A stretch of DNA of 64,000 bases from Actinernus sp. WN-2022 (GCA_030867875.1 JAOWCC010000019.1:30462966-30526965), one strand, 5' to 3'; counted from the first letter of the stretch, positions 13,525 through 25,887 are shown. Numbers and translations are program-made. Notes: generated from the sequence alone by a model not told the origin.

Positions 13525-13745
13525 ATGGTGCCTTGTACTTTTACCTACAATCCTTTGCGCGCGAAAAACTTCAAATCCGTTGTAAAATCGCGGTAGAGAG
13601 GTTTTAAATCTTAAAAACAACAAGTACAAATGCTGTTGCCAATCCACTGTCATTGCTGAGAATAGAGGATTTCTACGTGTTATTTTTACCGTGTTAGGTT
13701 CGCAAGGGATTGTGGTCAAGTATACAGCCGCCATCTTTTTCGGTG
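13525..13745 (+). repeat. Interspersed repeat family A, copy 2
   Basis: Same landmarks as the copies at 6443 and 20695, ending GCCGCCATCTTTTT. It lies directly downstream of a palindromic MITE, as does copy 3. Confidence 0.8.
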
Positions 13746-13849
13746 CGGTGCATTATGGGCTACATCATAAGTATGACTTTACAAAAGAACTGCTTTCTCG
13801 ATGTTTTAATTCCACGGTCAAACACTTGAACTCGTTTTTGATATATAAT

Positions 13850-14155
13850 ATCAGGAGCCCCTGATAACCAGGAGCGTCCATCCCGCATACTAGGCCTATG
13901 TCACAGCGTTTTCACAAGTTAGGTTATTTTTAGAACAGTTTCCCGCTATTGTTGAGTTGCAATTATTCCTAAGGGAATAAAATCACAAAAGCGTAGCAGT
14001 ATAACAAAAGTAGCTAATGAGGCATCTTTTGTTCCGCCACGATGCAACCCACTAATTGGCGGGGGAAATAATATAAGAATAGCCCAACTTGTAAAAACGC
14101 TGTGACACCTGTATAGGAGATATGGACGCTCCTGGTTATGGGCTCCTGATAATAT
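13850..14155. mobile_element. MITE, copy 2 of a pair
   Basis: CCTGATAACCAGGAGCGTCC on the left is mirrored by GGACGCTCCTGGTTATGGGC on the right; the interior carries CACAGCGTTTTCACAAGTT and its inverse. Related to 12980-13325. Confidence 0.7.
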
Positions 14156-14995
14156 CAATAAAATATTCTACTACTCATTAATTATTCACGAGAACAACTA
14201 CCAACCAGCGGCCTAAATTTGTACACGTGACGTGCTATGAAATGCCGTCCAGTCCTCATTGTCGGCCTTTAAACATTACTTCAAAGTCCGAGGACTTTGA
14301 AATCTGAAAGTACTTGGGAATTCCTGTCCTGGGAAACTAACATGTCAACAGTACAGAAGTGATGTGACATCGAAAGAAAAAAAGTTTACCTGCCTAATAT
14401 GTAATTTAGTGCAAAAATACACCTATATACTAGTATACCTAACAGGTAGTGAATGCTGCTCCGCTCAGATAAGGAAGTGTATTAGAGGAGAACCTACAGT
14501 AGCACTTTGGTAGGAAAAATATATTACTGGGTGACAAAAATGCCAAGGTGTTAGATGAATATATTTTGTAGTTTTGGGGCTATCGTGCGACTGAATCCTA
14601 TTTAAGCTGTGGTGTGCTATCTCAAAAGTTGTCTCGATTTATTTTCTTTTTGTCCCGACATATCAACGATCTCCCGGTAAATCCCCTGAGCCTACCAATT
14701 CCCGACATTTTCTTAAGATTCCCGGCACAAAAAACTGCTGTTCTCCCCTGTGAAGTTTAAACACCGGAAATCAACTGTAATTGAGAATGTAATTGTAAAT
14801 GCTAATTGTGTTTTGAACCGGCTGCTTGACTTGGTCAATAGAAGAAAATTATTTGCTGCTCACCATCTTGATAACAGGAGAGATCTTACTCTTTGGAAAC
14901 TGATAGTTCACACGGAGTTCGCCTACACGTTACACTGGTTCCAGAGGTTTTCTGGAGAGAGAACAGCCGCGGAGAAAGAGCCGCGAAGCGGCGAT

Positions 14996-16115
14996 CAGCG
15001 AGGTAATTAATGGCACTCTTTCGGCCGAACCTAATGTAGTTACATGCGGCATTCCATAGATGTCCATCCTAGGCCCCCTGTTCTTTCTGCTTTATATAAA
15101 CGATATACCGAACTCTAATTTGATATTAAATGTCCGTATGTACGCAGACGACACAAGTCCCTATTAAAGTAGCGCGGACGAGTTATCCCAAACTATCAAT
15201 AATGATCTGGCAAAAGTGCATGCATGGCTTAATGCAAATAAGCTGTCTCGATACCACTAAAACAAAATGCATGTTTTGGGTACACGCCATAAGCTTGGTC
15301 TCCTCCTTGAAAATCCAAATATCAGCGCAAATGGTTGTCATATCGAAAGAGTCAGGTCCTACAAATGTCTTGATCTTCATATTGATGAGATTCTCACGTG
15401 GGAAACTCATGTAATATATAATATCTCTAAGAAAGTGACTTGGTGTTTTGAGAAGACTCCGACCATTTGTGCCGAAAATACCCTTATTTATATATACAAT
15501 TCTCTAATAGTCCCCCATCTAGACTATTGTAGTTCTGTTTGGAGTTCTGTGGGTAAGAGCCTCGCAAAAAAAAAATCAAAATAGAGCGGTCAGAATCGTT
15601 ACTTATTCGAATTATGACATCAGATCCAAAGATATTTTAAACAACCTTGGCTGGAAAGACCTGACAGAAAGACGCTACCATCAGCTAGCTACGTTCATGT
15701 TTAAAACCATTAATGGTGTCAGTGGTCCCCCAACATATTTCTCAACTCAGTTTTACTAAAACTAGCGATATACACGCCTATAGCCTGCGCCGTTCTGACA
15801 GTATTCATACCTAGACCCAACATTGAAGCCATTTTTTTCTATAGTCAGGCGCTATTCTATGAACAATCTATCTGCTAACCAACAGACTGCCTCCAACCTA
15901 GCGCAGTTTGTTAATTGCTTGTAACTTTATAGTATTTTTATCAATTTATTAACTATGACTATTTTAGGTTAGTTATAATAGTTATATAATTATAGTAGTT
16001 TTACGATTGTAATTTTCAATGATTTGCTCACGGCTCTCTGGAAGAGCATCTTTTATATTCCGGCGATGATGGAACTCCGTGATCAAATAAAGAGTATGTA
16101 AAAACTATGTATGTA
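14996..16115 (+). pseudogene. Degraded non-LTR retrotransposon, reverse transcriptase part
   Basis: Successive frames encode the core of a CR1/L2/RTE-like reverse transcriptase. A segment reading ILGPLFFLLYINDIPN (motif before the catalytic site) is followed by the catalytic YADDT box near 15140. Then come the thumb-like SLIVPHLDYCSSVW near 15500 and a C-terminal RAVRIVTYSNYDIRSKDIL segment near 15590. Frames change at least twice and a stop interrupts the CG-IP/MS-ILG junction, so it cannot make an active enzyme. The 3' end has an AATAAAGAG-like signal near 16087. The endonuclease part is absent: a typical 5'-truncated copy. Confidence 0.85.
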
Positions 16116-16629
16116 TCTAAACTGTTCCGTTATCTTTTTAACTTGAATGTGTAGAATAACTTGTAAACACATAATAAAATGCCCCAGTCGTGGGGGTATT
16201 TGTCAATTTTTGTACTGGAAATCTTGCCCCAAGTAGTGAGGGATCGAACGTCGTCGATTTGGGTAAAAACAAATCCGCACCTCGGCCCCCACGGAAATAC
16301 TTAATATTTTTAGCATTTTCAAATGCATCGGTGCACTCGATCTGTGACTGGTGAAATATAATTGTTTGGTTGTTGTTTTGTGTGTGGTATTTATAAGTTT
16401 ATGAATTCACCCGAAGTAGCTTTTAATCATTTTTAAGACATTGATAATGCGAAACCGACTGCCGGTCAACGGCCTTTGCACGTTTGCAGGGGATATTTCT
16501 ATCTATCTCTACCTATCTTCCAATTACACTACTACCCCTCATTGTTGAGGTTATTGGTTGATGGTCTCTTGTTGGTGGTCAGCATATAAATTTATAAATG
16601 CTTACATATTACAATACATTACAATAGAC

Positions 16630-16896
16630 CCTATGCATAAGTCCTGGTAACTAGCATGTCAACGAGGCCGGTAGGTCCTCTGGAATGTTGAAATTGAAGC
16701 GCCCGGGGAGATTGTGAAATGCACTGAACGAATGTTCAGTGAAACAATGCCGTTAATTTGCTATGCGCCTGGCTGATTGTACTATAAACAATCATGTTCA
16801 ACACGTTTCACACCTCCTGCTAGTATTTAAACTTCAACATTCCAGAGGACCTACCGGCCTCTTTTTCGTGTTGTGACCGCGCGAGTTATGCATAGT
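16630..16896. mobile_element. MITE family B, copy 1
   Basis: CCTATGCATAAGTCCTGG on the left and GAGTTATGCATAGTG on the right form terminal inverted repeats. An inner stem pairs GAGGCCGGTAGGTCCTCTGG with its complement near the right end. A second copy is at 26706-27029. Confidence 0.8.
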
Positions 16897-17289
16897 GTGT
16901 ATTGCATTACATTTTACAATAGAATTAAATGATTAATAAATATAGTCTTTCAGACTTTCAGTTTATTCACACACTTTGTAATTAACATGATAGTAGATAG
17001 ATAATTACAGGATAAATAAAAGACATAACAATAGTAACATTTACATAAAAAAAGAAACTATAATCAATTGTGCGTGCGCAGTGATCAAAGTAGCAAGAAG
17101 CTCTCGTGTTGATTACTGCCTACGTCTAACATTGTGACAGCTAGAAAAAAAGGACGGACGTGGATAAAAGGTTCAGCCTCAATAAATGAAAAGAGTTATT
17201 GTCAAACATTATTAATGCGTCTGTGAGATAAGGAGAGATTAAGTATATTTTTTCCTAAATGTATAGAGGTTGAATTAGACTGCTTAATT

Positions 17290-17935
17290 CCATGATCAAT
17301 GATTTCCCAAATTTGTGTTGTAATAAATTTAAATGTTTGTATTCCGTACTTTTCAGAAAATATTATCGGGACTTTAATCTTTCCATTTATAATTTTATAT
17401 GCAAAAGTAGCTATTTTTAATATGAAATGTTATCAAGCTTAAGTATCGTATACCTAGGAGATTAAAATAAGGAGTGGCATTCTCTCTTTTTTTTTATGCA
17501 TTATTTTGACAAGAAGTATATATAGGTGTTGTCGCAGCTCATCAATCCATAATTGATATATGGATATGGATTAGTGTATAGTAAATTTGCAAGTAAGTTT
17601 AATGAGAATTCCAGTATTTCTTTGCAATTTTGTTATTTGCATGTTTAATCTGTTGTTCACAACTAATATGCTCGTCGATGTATATACCTAAATATTTTAT
17701 ATGACATTTTTGTTTTGACTTTTTTCGATTATTTTCTTTGAAGAGGTTATCAACATAAAATTAGTCTTTTTTAAATTTATTGAAAGTTTGTTGGTGGCAC
17801 AGTAACGAAAACTTTGATTAAATTCTTCATTCATCATCACATTTTCCACATCATTAATACATGTGCTTGAATAAAATACGTTGGTATCATCCGCAAATAT
17901 TCGAAATGACAGTTTATTAGAACAATTAGGCATAT
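17290..17935 (-). pseudogene. Non-LTR reverse transcriptase fragment (minus strand)
   Basis: From 17933 the minus strand reads a palm-domain segment with the catalytic FADDT motif (FRIFADDTNVFYSS). A lysine-rich NKLSINLKKTNFML follows, then, in a shifted frame, YLGIYIDEHISCEQQIKHAN. This order is standard for CR1/L2-like elements. Later frames are broken. It is unrelated in detail to the copy at 14996, so it is a different family or an old copy. Confidence 0.8.
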
Positions 17936-17938
17936 CAT

Positions 17939-18139
17939 TTATGAAAAGTGTAAAGAGAAGTGTGCAACAGCTTTGTGTTTCACAGAGGCTACTATCTGCT
18001 TAAAGGATTGTAACAAACAACTGTCAGTGATAAAAGAATGTACTAAATTATCCCATTCAGTTATAGTCCAAGGGTAAAATGAAAGACGATGGGAGCTTTC
18101 AGAATGGAAATGCCTTGTCCTGCGTTGAAAGGGTTTCAC
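17939..18139 (-). pseudogene. Reverse transcriptase C-terminal tail fragment
   Basis: The minus strand encodes a segment with SFYPWTITEWDNL, a pattern typical of the extreme C-terminus of non-LTR reverse transcriptases, where a Ser-Phe-Phe/Tyr-Pro-Arg-Thr-Ile-x-x-Trp-Asn motif occurs. It lies 5' of the catalytic fragment at 17697-17933, the wrong order for one element, so two fragments are juxtaposed. Confidence 0.6.
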
Positions 18140-19139
18140 GACAATAAGTCATTTATTTTAAGACTAATTAAAACAGCGTAGTTCCTCTGTCAAGTCCAGT
18201 GACGTATTTACAGTAAATCAGCACTACTTGTGATTAGGGTTTATCAGTACTAAATGACGTTAATCCGGTTGTTCACGTACACATGCTTATAAACTGACTT
18301 TGTGACGTTAACTTTCTTGTGGATTCTGGGCTGCAGCTGCTACTGTTATTCCCAAACACGTATCTGTATCTCGTTTAGATTCAATTGACCGTATTCCGGC
18401 ATAGGAATATACTGAACGATCACTACACATCGCTTATGTCGGGGATTTTTAGCTACTTGAATACTAAATGTATCCTGAATATTATATAATTATTTGCAAG
18501 GCAGCGTTTTGTAGCCAGTTTCAGTGCAAAATGTGTCTGAACCAGTGATTTCCAGAGACTATTCCAACTATTCTTATTCTGGAATACTGTCAATCGTACA
18601 CACCCTAAATGTATGTATATTTACTGGCTATTTAATGGTTTCCTATGTGGAATACGGGTGAACACTTCACGAGAAATGTATATCGTATACAACGAGTCTT
18701 TAATGGGCGAGTTGTATACCAAAAAGCACAAACATTTCAAATAACATTTTCCATAGAAAACTGTGAAATAACCATATTATCCTATAAATAACAAATGGGT
18801 AAATCCATTTTGTCTTCGGAAAGAGAGGACAGTTTTGAAGCCATTATGAAGAACCTTTAAAATGTGCTTACGGTTTTTATCTTCGAGTTGTGCTCGTTCG
18901 CTTCGAAGATAAAACCCGTATCACCTCGAGGCCATGTTGCGCACGCACACGAGCGTACGTAATATCCTCCGATATATCTGTATGCATCGATTTTCAATAT
19001 ATTTAATAAGTATATTTAATAAGTTTTAGTTTTGGAGTCAATCAGGAGTGAGGAATTTTCCCCTCAGCTATATGGCAATTCTAACACGTAAATAAAGTTA
19101 TTACTTTTATCATAATACTGAATGCTGCAGCGAGACTAG

Positions 19140-19630
19140 TATTAGACATGAGGAAGTATTCCCACATCACCCAAGCTCTTTATACTTTCCAATATATGGT
19201 TGCCAGTTACCTCACGTATTCATTTTAAAGTTGTATTGTTAACATTTAAAGCTAAATATGGAGATTTAATTGTTATCAAGCAAGTCCTGATACAGTCTTA
19301 TATGTCTAATGACAGTCTGTTTCTTGAGCGCCCCAGAGAGAAAATGCTGGGTACACTTGTGGCTAAGTCTTTCTCAGCTGCCGCTCCTGAGTTATGGAAC
19401 AGCCTGCCCATATACGCGACATAAAGTCGCTGAGTGTCTTTAAGGCGCATGGTTCTCATATAATCGTCCCGATCGTTCCGATCACTTGATTCTTTTGTTC
19501 TGCATATTAATTCACGCTTCAATTCACACCGAACAAAAGGTTCAAGCGATCGGGACGATTATATGAGAACCAGCCTTTATACACAAAGTCAAGACTCATC
19601 TCTTCCGGGCAGCTTTTAGAAATTCTTAGT
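19140..19630 (+). pseudogene. Reverse transcriptase C-terminal fragment with nested MITE
   Basis: The frame contains RIHFKVVLLTFKAKYG followed by KSFSAAAPELWNSLP, a C-terminal signature of many animal non-LTR reverse transcriptases. The coding match stops at 19450, where a palindromic MITE is inserted, and resumes after 19571 with a KTHLFRAAF-type end. The catalytic domain is missing. Confidence 0.8.
19451..19571. mobile_element. 121-bp palindromic MITE inserted in a retroelement
   Basis: Positions 19451-19475 and 19547-19571 are perfect 25-bp inverted repeats starting GGTTCTCATATAATCG. It interrupts the reverse transcriptase fragment, so it is younger than that fragment. Confidence 0.85.
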
Positions 19631-19819
19631 CCAATCAGTTTTATATTCGTAGTTTTAAAGATAATTAAGGTTTTATATTTGTCTCAAGTATTATTGTAAA
19701 GCGCTGTTGATCGCTACATAAGTAATTAAATTATTATTATTATTTTGATTATTGTAATTATACTTTATTATGAACCGTGTGTGTGATTGGAGATTACTAA
19801 AAGTCTTCTTAATTACACG

Positions 19820-20075
19820 GTTTCGCATTAAAATTACCGCTGGATGCGATGCCTACAGGCGCACTTACTCAACGTTAGTCTCATTCTGATGTCAAATATT
19901 CACAAATGCCACGATTCAAACTACATCAATACATAGAGTTGTGAATAACCCATCTTGCCGCTGGTATTTTAAATAAATAATATGTAATGAATATTAGTTA
20001 ACGTCAGAATGAGACTAACGTTGAGCAAATGTGTCTGTAGTCATCGCATCCAGCGGTAGTTCTTGATTGCGAAAC
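19820..20075. mobile_element. MITE with ~75-bp inverted ends
   Basis: GTTTCGCATTAAAATTACCG and CGCTGGATGCGATG at the left are matched by CATCGCATCCAGCGGTAG and TTGCGAAAC at the right; CAACGTTAGTCTCATTCTG also occurs inverted. Confidence 0.75.
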
Positions 20076-20142
20076 TAGACTATTATGATTATGCATTTAT
20101 TTATGTATTTATTTATTTTTAGTTATTAATTATTCATAGCTT

Positions 20143-20181
20143 GGGGGGGGGGGTGTGTGTGGGGGGGGGGGGGGGGGGGTA
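20143..20181. repeat. Poly-G / GT tract
   Basis: Two guanine runs of more than ten bases flank a TGTGTGT stretch. The tract could form a G-quadruplex, and its length is likely unreliable in assemblies. Confidence 0.8.
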
Positions 20182-20541
20182 GGTGAGAGATCCCGGCATC
20201 CGTGCCTTTTTCTATGTGACGAAGCTACAGAGTTCTAGTGTTCTTCTATGGGACAAAGTTATTCATGTCTAACACCTTTACAAATTACCTAGCGAAATGT
20301 AAATACACCTAGGGCGCACCGCGGTTGTTAGGAAAAGTATAGGCCACTCGCCGATACGATCGCATCACAATAATATATCACTTACACAAAATGACGAGTG
20401 GAAATGACAGATACATTAAATAATAAATCCCAAACCTTTGATATGCTAGAAATACGTTTCCATGAATTTCAGTGCCATATATAAAGAATCTAAGAACAAA
20501 AACCGTTCTAAAAACGATGGAGTGCGAAAACGTGTCTTCTT

Positions 20542-20668
20542 GGTATATACTTCATGGTAGTATTTCGTTCCATATAGTCTCCCTGCATAATACTGTAAAA
20601 CAGTAGCGGAAATGATTATGCAGAGAGACTACATATATGGAACGAAATACTACCATGAAGTATATACC
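20542..20668. mobile_element. Palindromic MITE, copy 2, with 8-bp target duplication
   Basis: GGTATATACTTCATGGTAGT on the left is inverted on the right as ACTACCATGAAGTATATACC. The flanks 20534-20541 and 20669-20676 both read GTCTTCTT. An 8-bp duplication is the hallmark of hAT-superfamily elements, so this is probably a hAT-mobilised MITE. Confidence 0.85.
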
Positions 20669-20694
20669 GTCTTCTTAATCCACCGCACTGAAAA

Positions 20695-20925
20695 AGATGG
20701 CGGTTTGTACTTTTACCCACAATCCTTTGCGCGCGAAAAACTTTAAATCCGTTATAAAGTCGCGGTAGAGAGGTTTTAAATCTTAAAAACAAACAAGTAC
20801 AAATGCTGTTGCCAATCCACTGTTATTGAAGAGAATAGATGATTTCTACGTGTTATTTTGACCGTGTTAGGTTCGCAAGGAATTGTGGTCAAATGTACAG
20901 CCGCCATATCACGTGACAGGACTGA
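20695..20925 (+). repeat. Interspersed repeat family A, copy 3
   Basis: Closely matches 13525-13745, including CTTTGCGCGCGAAAAAC and CAAATGCTGTTGCCAATCCACTG. The adjoining stretch to about 21065 also resembles 5720-5990 in reverse orientation, so the repeat is larger than the shared core. Confidence 0.8.
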
Positions 20926-21851
20926 ATAACGCGACGCGCGGGGATTAAGGACGACAGTAGCGAAGAATAACAGATTTATGACAAGGATAAGCTCCAAATA
21001 CTCATAACATTTCCTCCAGAAACTAACAAAAAAACTAGTTTTGAATAGGGTACACGGTTGGCACAAATGACCCTCAAATCGATCACTTTGCTATATTTTC
21101 AAACGTTTCCAACGTATAAGATTGAATTTGTTGTCATTTTTTATCAGTTCCGAAACCTTTCAATCGTGAAAAGTTATATCTAAACGTTTAATTTCAATTA
21201 TTATGATATTTAATTTGCTTACTGAAGGGAGAGAGAACGTCTGCACGCAGGCTAACTGAAGAAGAACCTTAATGACAATCGCTTTTTATTGCTTGGTTAG
21301 CCAGTATTGCTCTACACATTTATCTCATTTCATTATTGTTGCTATTATTGCCAAATAAAAACAGAAATTTCCCTTCTCGCTCAAACATCCCCGACTAGTT
21401 AAAAATATATATTTTTTATTTATATGAGTTGAGAATATTAAAGTGACAGCTAATGTACGTAGCCGCGCATAAATTAAACGCGATAAGACTTCCTTTCTAT
21501 AAGGAGCCAATTATAAACTAACTATTAATAGATGCATATATACTATTTATATCAAGATTGAAACTATAGCAGTCGCGAAACACGGCTTCAGTTATTTGTG
21601 GAAAGGGGGGAGGGAAGATAACAGATCGTAAAAAGATATGGTAACTGCAAGCCTTTCTCTCGTACTTTATTTTATGGCCTTTCTATTTTTCATTCTGAAA
21701 CAATTTCTTTTCGAGACAAATTTGCGTCTGATGGCTAGATACTTTCAATTATACAACTTACAGCCCCTTCCCTCCCAAATTAAACGGTTAAACGCCCCTT
21801 CCATTCAAGATTTATTCTTAAATTAAAGATATGTTTTCGTTTTTATATTTC

Positions 21852-21853
21852 AG
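21852..21853 (+). promoter_or_regulatory. Likely 3' splice site in the GPCR 5' leader
   Basis: A pyrimidine-rich TTTTTATATTTCAG ends at 21853, 63 bases before the GPCR start codon. It suggests a non-coding first exon further upstream. Confidence 0.45.
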
Positions 21854-21916
21854 TCAGTTCGTCGCCCGTGAGAGCCATCGTGATCGTTAAAAGGACCACT
21901 ATTCAGTTAAGCTGAC

Positions 21917-22864
21917 ATGTGCAATACTACTAACACAACAACGGATGAATATAGCAATGAAGCCTGCTTCCTCGCAGAGTTCTCCGCCAAGGCCCAGCAC
22001 GAATATCACCAAATCACGAGTACAGTTACCGTGCCTTTGAACATATCCTGTGCATTGTGGGTAACCGTGGGTAACCTAAGCATTATTATCTCAGTGGCAA
22101 AGATAAAAGAACTGCAGCTTCCTTCGACATTTTTGTTGGTCAGTTTGGTCGCTAATGACTTTTTGGTCGGGTTAGTGCTTCAGCCACTAGCGATATCAAG
22201 ATCAATACAGTGGCTGCTAGCGGACAAGTTTTGCATCAAAACAACCGCTGACACATCCAGAATGTTTTTTATATATTTGTGTCGTTGTAACGCCTTGTCA
22301 AGTCTAATGTGTCTCAGCATTGAAAGGTACATAGCGATCTCGCAACCACGAAAATACAGAACCATCGTTAACAAGAAGCGAGTCATTTCTGCCATAGTCG
22401 GGTTCTGGGTATCCAACCTCTTGCTTACAACCATTGTGCAGTTCTACATATCAGAGCAAGCCAAAGACCTGATGAAATCAATTCCGTTTGGAACTTGGGG
22501 AGCACTAATTGTTTTGTTCCAGATGGGAATTCTGAAGTCGTACCATCACAACAATAGGATTCTTTGTGAGGAGGCATCAAGCTTTGATGAGCTGAATGCG
22601 ATGAGAACACGCGCGAGGTTCGAGAAGAAAGCGGCTATTACACTTGTCATAATATTAGCGGCACTGTTTATCTGCTACCTGCCAATCATCATCATATTCC
22701 TAATAAGGGCTACTAACGGACGCAACTACCTCAGGCTCACCACGCAATGGCTGGAACTCGTGCTCTACCTCAATTCGGCCGTTAACCCTGTCATTTATTT
22801 TCACCGGTATACAAACCTTAGAAGGGAAGTGAGGAATATCCTATGGCCGAATTCGAACGCATAG
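21917..22864 (+). CDS. Rhodopsin-class (class A) G-protein-coupled receptor
   Basis: A 315-residue intronless receptor. The N-terminus is short, without a signal peptide, and has Asn-Thr-Thr and Asn-Ile-Ser glycosylation sites. Seven hydrophobic helices follow with the family marks: Gly-Asn in helix 1, Asn-Asp (ANDF, the sodium-site aspartate) in helix 2, and ERY instead of DRY at the end of helix 3 (SIERYIAI). Helix 6 has ICYLP in place of CWxP, and helix 7 has NPVIY. The second extracellular loop is very short, and the C-tail after helix 8 is only a few residues, so desensitisation sites are nearly absent. It should act at the plasma membrane through heterotrimeric G proteins; the ligand is unknown. 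It belongs to the large set of intronless orphan receptors in anthozoans, some of which are amine- or adenosine-receptor-like. AATAAA at 23069 may be its polyadenylation signal. Confidence 0.9.
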   Translation: MCNTTNTTTDEYSNEACFLAEFSAKAQHEYHQITSTVTVPLNISCALWVTVGNLSIIISVAKIKELQLPSTFLLVSLVANDFLVGLVLQPLAISRSIQWLLADKFCIKTTADTSRMFFIYLCRCNALSSLMCLSIERYIAISQPRKYRTIVNKKRVISAIVGFWVSNLLLTTIVQFYISEQAKDLMKSIPFGTWGALIVLFQMGILKSYHHNNRILCEEASSFDELNAMRTRARFEKKAAITLVIILAALFICYLPIIIIFLIRATNGRNYLRLTTQWLELVLYLNSAVNPVIYFHRYTNLRREVRNILWPNSNA

Positions 22865-23429
22865 ATTTGCGTAATGCAAAAAGCGTTTTGTTTTAGCTTT
22901 AAAAAAGGAAAAGCCAGAGTTCAGGACAATTTTGCTAGCCAAAACTATTGGGGGATTTCCCTTAAAGAGATTGATTCTTCAGCTAGGAAGTCGATTTACA
23001 TTCCATCATGACGCACTCAGCTATCACTTGACGAAAACACGGATTTGCACAAATTTGCAACTTGAGTAAATAAAGTTAGCCCCGCCTCTTTTTATTCCAT
23101 TATTGCACGGATTGGAAAACAAATAACACCATCCCACCATCCCATATACTGAGTATTACAATCAGTTTTTGAAACAACGGGACTTTACTTCACCTTGTAT
23201 AGTATCGCCATCGGCTCTGATTCACATTTTAAACACCTGTTTCACTCGGCGTTTTATTAACGGAGGTATATCAACAGTACCTTTGGAGCTTCCGTTTCAA
23301 AAACCCTAGTACATGGGCCTTCTGAATATGCGCGACTTTTTGGTCAAATTCTGTATGACATTTGCTGAAAGTCACGTGTCCCAGCACCTCGTTCCAGTGC
23401 CGTCGCTGGTTTCAGAAAAAAAATTGAAA

Positions 23430-23880
23430 CCTGCTATTAAGCGCCCCCTCTCAAATAAGCGCCTCCTCTCTATTAAGCGCCCCCCTTTGGAACAGTTTTG
23501 TAATAAGCACAGAGCACAGAGCACAACACGCTCATATCGAACAACATTAAATATATGACAAGCTCTCTTACGATGTACATGTACTAACTTTTGAATGCGA
23601 CACGTGCTAGTATAATGTGTGCGTGTTGACTACGCCAGCGTGTACGAACGATAATGTCAGCGATGATCTGACAGAATTGTGTTATATTTCATATTGGCTT
23701 TGTTTCTACGTACTTACTTTGATAATAAAGTTTATGAAATGGTACAGTAAGAGAATCGAAGTGTTTGGTTTAGGAAATTGAATAAGCTTAAGCGCCCTAT
23801 TTTAATAAGCGCCCTCCTAAGACCCCCGAAATTAAATAAACGCCCCGAGCGCTTAATAGAGCATTTACGGTGCCTGTAAT
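23430..23880. repeat. AAGCGCCC-rich dispersed repeat with inverted ends
   Basis: TTAAGCGCCCCCTCTC-type strings recur at 23430-23490 and again at 23783-23880, with GCTTAATAGAGCATTTACGGT at the right end. It resembles a cnidarian-type non-autonomous element. Confidence 0.5.
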
Positions 23881-25473
23881 AAGCATCTGACATGACTGGA
23901 ATCACATACCGCGTAAATTTCAATAGAAACGAGTTAAACTGCTTGTTTATTTCTTCATATTTACATGTGAAGGCTATTGATCGAGAGATCCTTACAAAGT
24001 TTCAAGGAAATAGAGACTAATTGCCAACGAGTCAACCAAGCCAAAACGCGAGGTTGATGAGGCGGCAGAGCACAGTCTGTACACCAGTGAAAATCTGAAT
24101 GTAATCAATCTCGTACCCAGACCATATGTTTCTTACTGCGTATGCTCGACGAAAATATTTGAGCCAAACATCAAAGCGCTCTGGAATAATCCGATTTTTT
24201 TGTATTCTGATTGGCTGTTCTGAACAATGCAATTCCATCGGAGGTCAAACATAAAGCCTTTTTGGACGGTTGATTTATTTATTTGGACAATGGCATTGAA
24301 AATTGTGGGTTATATAAACGCTAAAAACCGTTGGATTTTACTTAAGTGGTTGCCGCTAAAAAAAATCAGGGCTTCTTCAATAGTTGCTTGCATCCAATCA
24401 GGAGTTCAAATCACTTCACCGCCAACACAAATCGCACACAGTACATGAATTCGAAAATCGAACCGGCAGTAACAGTTGATATAGCCGAGGGATTTACCGT
24501 ATTATTACGGTAACAGATAGGTAATACTACACATTCCCATATTAACAACAATATTCATAAGTGATCTATAGGCAGAAGTGGCATTTTCCGATCTCGTAAA
24601 CTTGTGCACAGGCGCTGATCGCTTAAATATAAGCGTTTATATGGGAATGCAACGAACTCCAGCCTTCACTGACGTCGCGCAGAATTCTCACTATTGTTCT
24701 CGGCGACATATACTTACGGCCGGGAGGTTGCAGATCCAGTGGGGTAAATTTTATTAAAGTTTAGGTCAAGGGAAGACGCACACTTTTCAATGTAGTCGGT
24801 TGTTCAATATAACTGAGTTTGAGTTAGCAAGGTCCTACTGTAAATGTCAGGACCTTTATTGGTAACAGTTAAACTGAAAGTGTCTGTCAATGTACCTGGG
24901 CTAGTTCATGGCTGAGGAAAAAAACACATCAATCAAGAATAGTATAATTATTATATTATTATTATTCTACACTGACTGCTTACTGAGTTTAAGGGGCCCT
25001 ATATAATGCTCTTATTAATAAATGAAATATTCAATGCTTACACTTTTTTTGAAAAAATAAATAGGTTACATTATTTATTTTAATTATTTACGTGTGCAAG
25101 CATTGCAGGCTGATTTAGCTATTGTCCACCATCTGAGTGTGACATCTTCGACATTGTCTGCGAATATAAAATGAAAGCATTCACTTAAGGATTGCTTTAT
25201 TGTGTCCTTAAAAAGGAGAAATAATTATTGGGCCTCAATTATTGGATACGGGAAAACAATTCTTCTTTCCTAAATCTGCATCTAAAGGCGATAAAATATT
25301 TCTTATATGCATACCTTTGCTCATACCACGTGGCAGGTTTAGACATGTGTAGAAATGCTGAGTGATCGGGGATTCTACGAGCTCTGAAGAGAGCTCCCGA
25401 TCCATACGTTGCGTTTCACGAACAGACGACATGTTGAAAACTAGTGAACTCTCTAACATTTGCTTCCGTCTGA
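23881..25473. other. Gene-free host DNA
   Basis: Only short open frames without recognisable domains. A possible AT-rich linker with a TTATTATTATT run is at about 24950-24965. Confidence 0.5.
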
Positions 25474-25887
25474 ATTGGCCACTACCAAATTGAAAAAAAG
25501 GACTGGGCCGAGTTTGTAAAGTTAATCTAATTATAACCTAATTAAGAAATGAACTCCATCATAAGGAAGAAAACATTGAAATTAGTAAGTTTATCAAATT
25601 TTGGGCCGTTTCATTGAATATTTACCATGTGGTGAGCTTTCAAAAAATCGCAAAAATAAGAGAAGTCTGCAGATTTGAGGGACGCTTGTCCTTCCAATCC
25701 ACACCAACGTCTTATTTTTGCGATTCTTGAAAGCTTGCTATTCAATTTCTATTTAGTACCAAATCTTGCTCAAACTTGGTATTCGTAGTAATTCCGAGGT
25801 GGTCTTTCTTATGGCGAGGTTTATATGTTAATTGATTAACTTTACAAACTCGGCCCCAGTCCTTTTTTCAATTTAGTAGTGGCCAAT
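25474..25887. mobile_element. 414-bp MITE with ~53-bp inverted ends
   Basis: ATTGGCCACTACCAAATTG at the left is inverted at the right as CAATTTAGTAGTGGCCAAT, continuing through AAAAAAGGACTGGGCCGAG. An inner pair CGCAAAAATAAGA/TCTTATTTTTGCG exists. Part of the interior recurs at 27600-27715. Confidence 0.8.
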
